From contig NZ_JHEI01000140.1 in the NCBI RefSeq assembly GCF_001273835.1, positions 62,001-126,000 of the forward strand: a stretch of 64,000 bases of DNA, written 5' to 3'. The notes beneath the pieces are model-generated. The model did not search any database. It had not been told where the DNA came from and saw nothing but the letters and a program-made list of their open reading frames with translations. The translations under genes and the position numbers were made by a program. Source of the DNA: Leucobacter celer subsp. astrifaciens (GTDB lineage: Bacteria > Actinomycetota > Actinomycetes > Actinomycetales > Microbacteriaceae). Positions 62,213 through 64,000 of this stretch are shown here, in pieces. Position 1 is the first letter of the stretch. The number at the start of each line of letters is the position of its first letter.

Positions 62213-63342
62213 TGGCGACGCCGCGCACCGTGCTGGCCGTGCATCCGGGGGCCGAGCTCTTCGGCTCCGACCGGATGTTCCTGGAGAGCGTCACCGGGCT
62301 CAGGGAGGCCGGTCTCGACGTCGTCGTGGCACTGCCGGAGCACGGCCCGCTCGTCGCCGCGGTGCAGGCCGTCGGCGCACGGGTCGTGCTGACCCCCATG
62401 CTGGTGCTGCGGAAGGCGCTCCTCCGTCCGTCGGGTTGGGGCACGCTCCTGCGCGACGGCATCCAGGGCCTCGTCGCGGCTCACCGGCTCCTGTCGAAGG
62501 TGCGGCCGGATGCCGTCTACATCAGCACGATCACACTTCCGCACTGGCCGATCGCCGCACGATGGCGCCGAACCCGAGTGGTGGGCCACGTCCACGAGGC
62601 CGAGGGCTCGGTCAATCGATGGGTGAACACCGCCGCGTACCTGCCGATGACGGCCGCGCACACGGTGATCGTCAACAGCGAGTACTCGCGGGAAGTGCTC
62701 GGTGCGAGCATTCCCGCCCTCGTGGCGCGGACGACGGTGGTCTACAACGGCGTCGAGAGCCCCGAAGAGCCGCGGCCGCCCCGCGCCGAGCTGACCGGAG
62801 CGATGCGGATCTGCTACGTCGGGCGCCTGTCGCCGCGCAAGGGTCCGGATCTCGTGCTGGGTGCGGCCCGGCTGCTCGCGCACGAGGGCATCCCTGTGCG
62901 CGTCGCACTGGTCGGATCCGTGTTCCCCGGCAACGAGTGGTACGAGCGGGAGCTCCGCGACACCGCCGACGCGCTCCCCGACGGCGTCGAGGTGGAGTTC
63001 GCCGGCTTCGACCCCGACATCTGGCCCCACCTCGCCGCCAGCGATGCCATCGTCGTCCCCTCGCGCCTCGACGAGTCGTTCGGCAACACCGCCGTCGAAG
63101 GAGTCCTGGCGCTGCGGCCCGTCGTCGCGAGCGACATCAGGGGGCTGAGAGAGGCCGTCGGGGGCTACGCCTCGGCGACGCTCGTCGCGCCGGGCGACGC
63201 GCGCGGACTCGCCGAGGCGCTCGCCCGACTGCGAGCCGATTGGACCGAGCTGTGCGGGAGCACGGCGGACGGGCGCTCGCTCGCGCTCGCCCGCCATGCT
63301 CCCGCCCACTACCGCGCCGCGATCAGCCGCACGATCGCCTGA
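62212..63342 (+). CDS. Glycosyltransferase GT4
   Basis: 376 residues. The N-terminus VLAVHPGAELFGSDRMFLES, GHVHEAEGSVNRWV and NSEYSREVLG are followed by the GT4 donor region VGRLSPRKGPDLVLGAARLL, LVGSVFPGNEWYERELRD, PSRLDESFGNTAVEGVLAL with the E-x7-E catalytic pair. The ATG at 62212 lies in the TGATG overlap with the previous gene. It probably adds another residue to the repeat unit. Confidence 0.92.
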   Translation: MATPRTVLAVHPGAELFGSDRMFLESVTGLREAGLDVVVALPEHGPLVAAVQAVGARVVLTPMLVLRKALLRPSGWGTLLRDGIQGLVAAHRLLSKVRPDAVYISTITLPHWPIAARWRRTRVVGHVHEAEGSVNRWVNTAAYLPMTAAHTVIVNSEYSREVLGASIPALVARTTVVYNGVESPEEPRPPRAELTGAMRICYVGRLSPRKGPDLVLGAARLLAHEGIPVRVALVGSVFPGNEWYERELRDTADALPDGVEVEFAGFDPDIWPHLAASDAIVVPSRLDESFGNTAVEGVLALRPVVASDIRGLREAVGGYASATLVAPGDARGLAEALARLRADWTELCGSTADGRSLALARHAPAHYRAAISRTIA

Positions 63343-63375
63343 GCGGCCGGTCGATCCTCAGCGGCCGGTCGATCC

Positions 63376-64000
63376 TCATCGCCTCTGCGCTCCGAGCAGC
63401 TGACTGCCCCGGTCCAGGTGCGACGCCGCGGCGACCGCGGCGGGCACGCTCCGCGCGATAGCCGCCTGGTTCGTCGCGTACGCGTCTCGGAGCCGGTAGT
63501 CCTCGGTGACGAGGGAGCCGCCCTCGACCAGCCGTGACCGCGTCTCCTGCCCGGTCGCGGCGCGGAAGAGCTCCAGGGTGTCGGTCACCTCGGGGTTGCC
63601 GGCGGATCCCCGCGACCAGACCCCGAACCATCGGGGCGAGGACGCGGCGTCCCGATGGTAGAGGTTGCCGTCGGTCCAGGCCACCATGTTCGCGGCGGTG
63701 AACTCCCGCGAGGAGTCCTCGACGCACACCAGGCAGTTCCCGGAGGGGGATCCGACGACGTTGTTCGCCACGACGGTGTTGCGCGTGATCCAGGGCATCG
63801 TCGGATCAGGTTTCGGCTGCCGCGGATCGTGTCCGGTGGTGGCGGTCGCAGCGCGGCGACGATCCTGGGTGATGTTGATGTTGCGGGTGTTGTCGACGAC
63901 CGTGTTGTTCCACAGCTGCGCGTTGCCGGTGTTGATCACGTAGATGCCCGTGAGCGCGTTGTCCGCGACCACGTTGTCGGCGACGATCGCCGTGTCCGAC
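63376..64000 (-). CDS. Right-handed parallel beta-helix protein, C-terminal part
   Basis: Partial: the N-terminus lies beyond the right edge. Visible repeats such as NALTGIYVINTGNAQLWNNT, VVDNTRNINITQD and ITRNTVVANNVVGSPSGN show the Asn-ladder coil pattern of pectate-lyase-like right-handed beta-helices. The C-terminal 130 residues (LVCVEDSSREFTAANMVAWT and following) cap the coil. It probably binds, cuts or epimerises a polysaccharide. It is convergent with the last glycosyltransferase, 33 bp apart. Confidence 0.85.
   Translation of the reverse strand, partial: SDTAIVADNVVADNALTGIYVINTGNAQLWNNTVVDNTRNINITQDRRRAATATTGHDPRQPKPDPTMPWITRNTVVANNVVGSPSGNCLVCVEDSSREFTAANMVAWTDGNLYHRDAASSPRWFGVWSRGSAGNPEVTDTLELFRAATGQETRSRLVEGGSLVTEDYRLRDAYATNQAAIARSVPAAVAAASHLDRGSQLLGAQRR

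Overview
The window is high-GC DNA, almost fully coded, with frequent GTG starts, ATGA/GTGA stop-start overlaps and several probably leaderless transcripts. Together with a class Ib nrdHIE/nrdF set, PucR-type regulators and a Gram-positive exopolysaccharide locus, this points to an actinobacterium. The closest fit is Microbacteriaceae (Leucobacter-like); that family placement is inference. There is no transposase, integrase, phage gene, rRNA, tRNA or CRISPR array that I can recognise.

Left part (1-24.6 kb): catabolic islands, each facing its own regulator. (a) 1-3.0 kb: thiolase plus a two-subunit 3-oxoacid CoA-transferase, divergent from an IclR regulator. (b) 3.2-4.5 kb: a D,D-carboxypeptidase. 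(c) 4.6-12.1 kb: a four-gene operon (MHS-type MFS permease, ThDP enzyme, YtcJ-like amidohydrolase, M20 carbamoylase/amidase), divergent from a PucR-type regulator. (d) 12.2-15.8 kb: zinc-ribbon protein, M20 dipeptidase-like enzyme, TetR regulator, membrane protein. (e) 15.8-16.8 kb: a decayed Fic gene. (f) 16.9-24.6 kb: a second catabolic cluster with polar amino-acid type ABC transporter, M20 carbamoylase, flavin monooxygenase, Asp/Glu-racemase-fold enzyme and PucR-type regulator, built around a divergent promoter with a large inverted repeat. The gene set suggests uptake of a nitrogenous compound, oxidative opening, hydrolysis of a ureido or amide bond, and handling of the released acid.

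Middle part (24.8-36.1 kb): housekeeping. It holds nrdHIE and nrdF with two NrdR boxes 32 bp apart, rlmH, an AlaA-like aminotransferase, a DUF418-like acyltransferase-type membrane protein, an ABC exporter, a YbaK-type deacylase, and a SAM-IV-like riboswitch in front of an unrecognised small protein.

Right part (36.1-64 kb): cell-surface and exopolysaccharide region. It holds a 997-residue anchored surface protein, a PaaK/CapK-like adenylating enzyme, a CDP-alcohol phosphotransferase, a GINT1-like glycan enzyme, five glycosyltransferases, a lipoprotein, a 1584-residue PKD/LamG secreted protein, a Wzy-like polymerase, an ABC flippase candidate, a kinase-like protein, a pyruvyltransferase, a Wzz/BY-kinase with a low-MW tyrosine phosphatase, an F420-hydrogenase-beta-like enzyme and the end of a beta-helix protein. 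Wzy, the ABC protein, BY-kinase and phosphatase form a recognisable assembly and regulation module.

Three families of short palindromic repeats recur between genes. Two of them share a common core and tend to sit at gene 3' ends.
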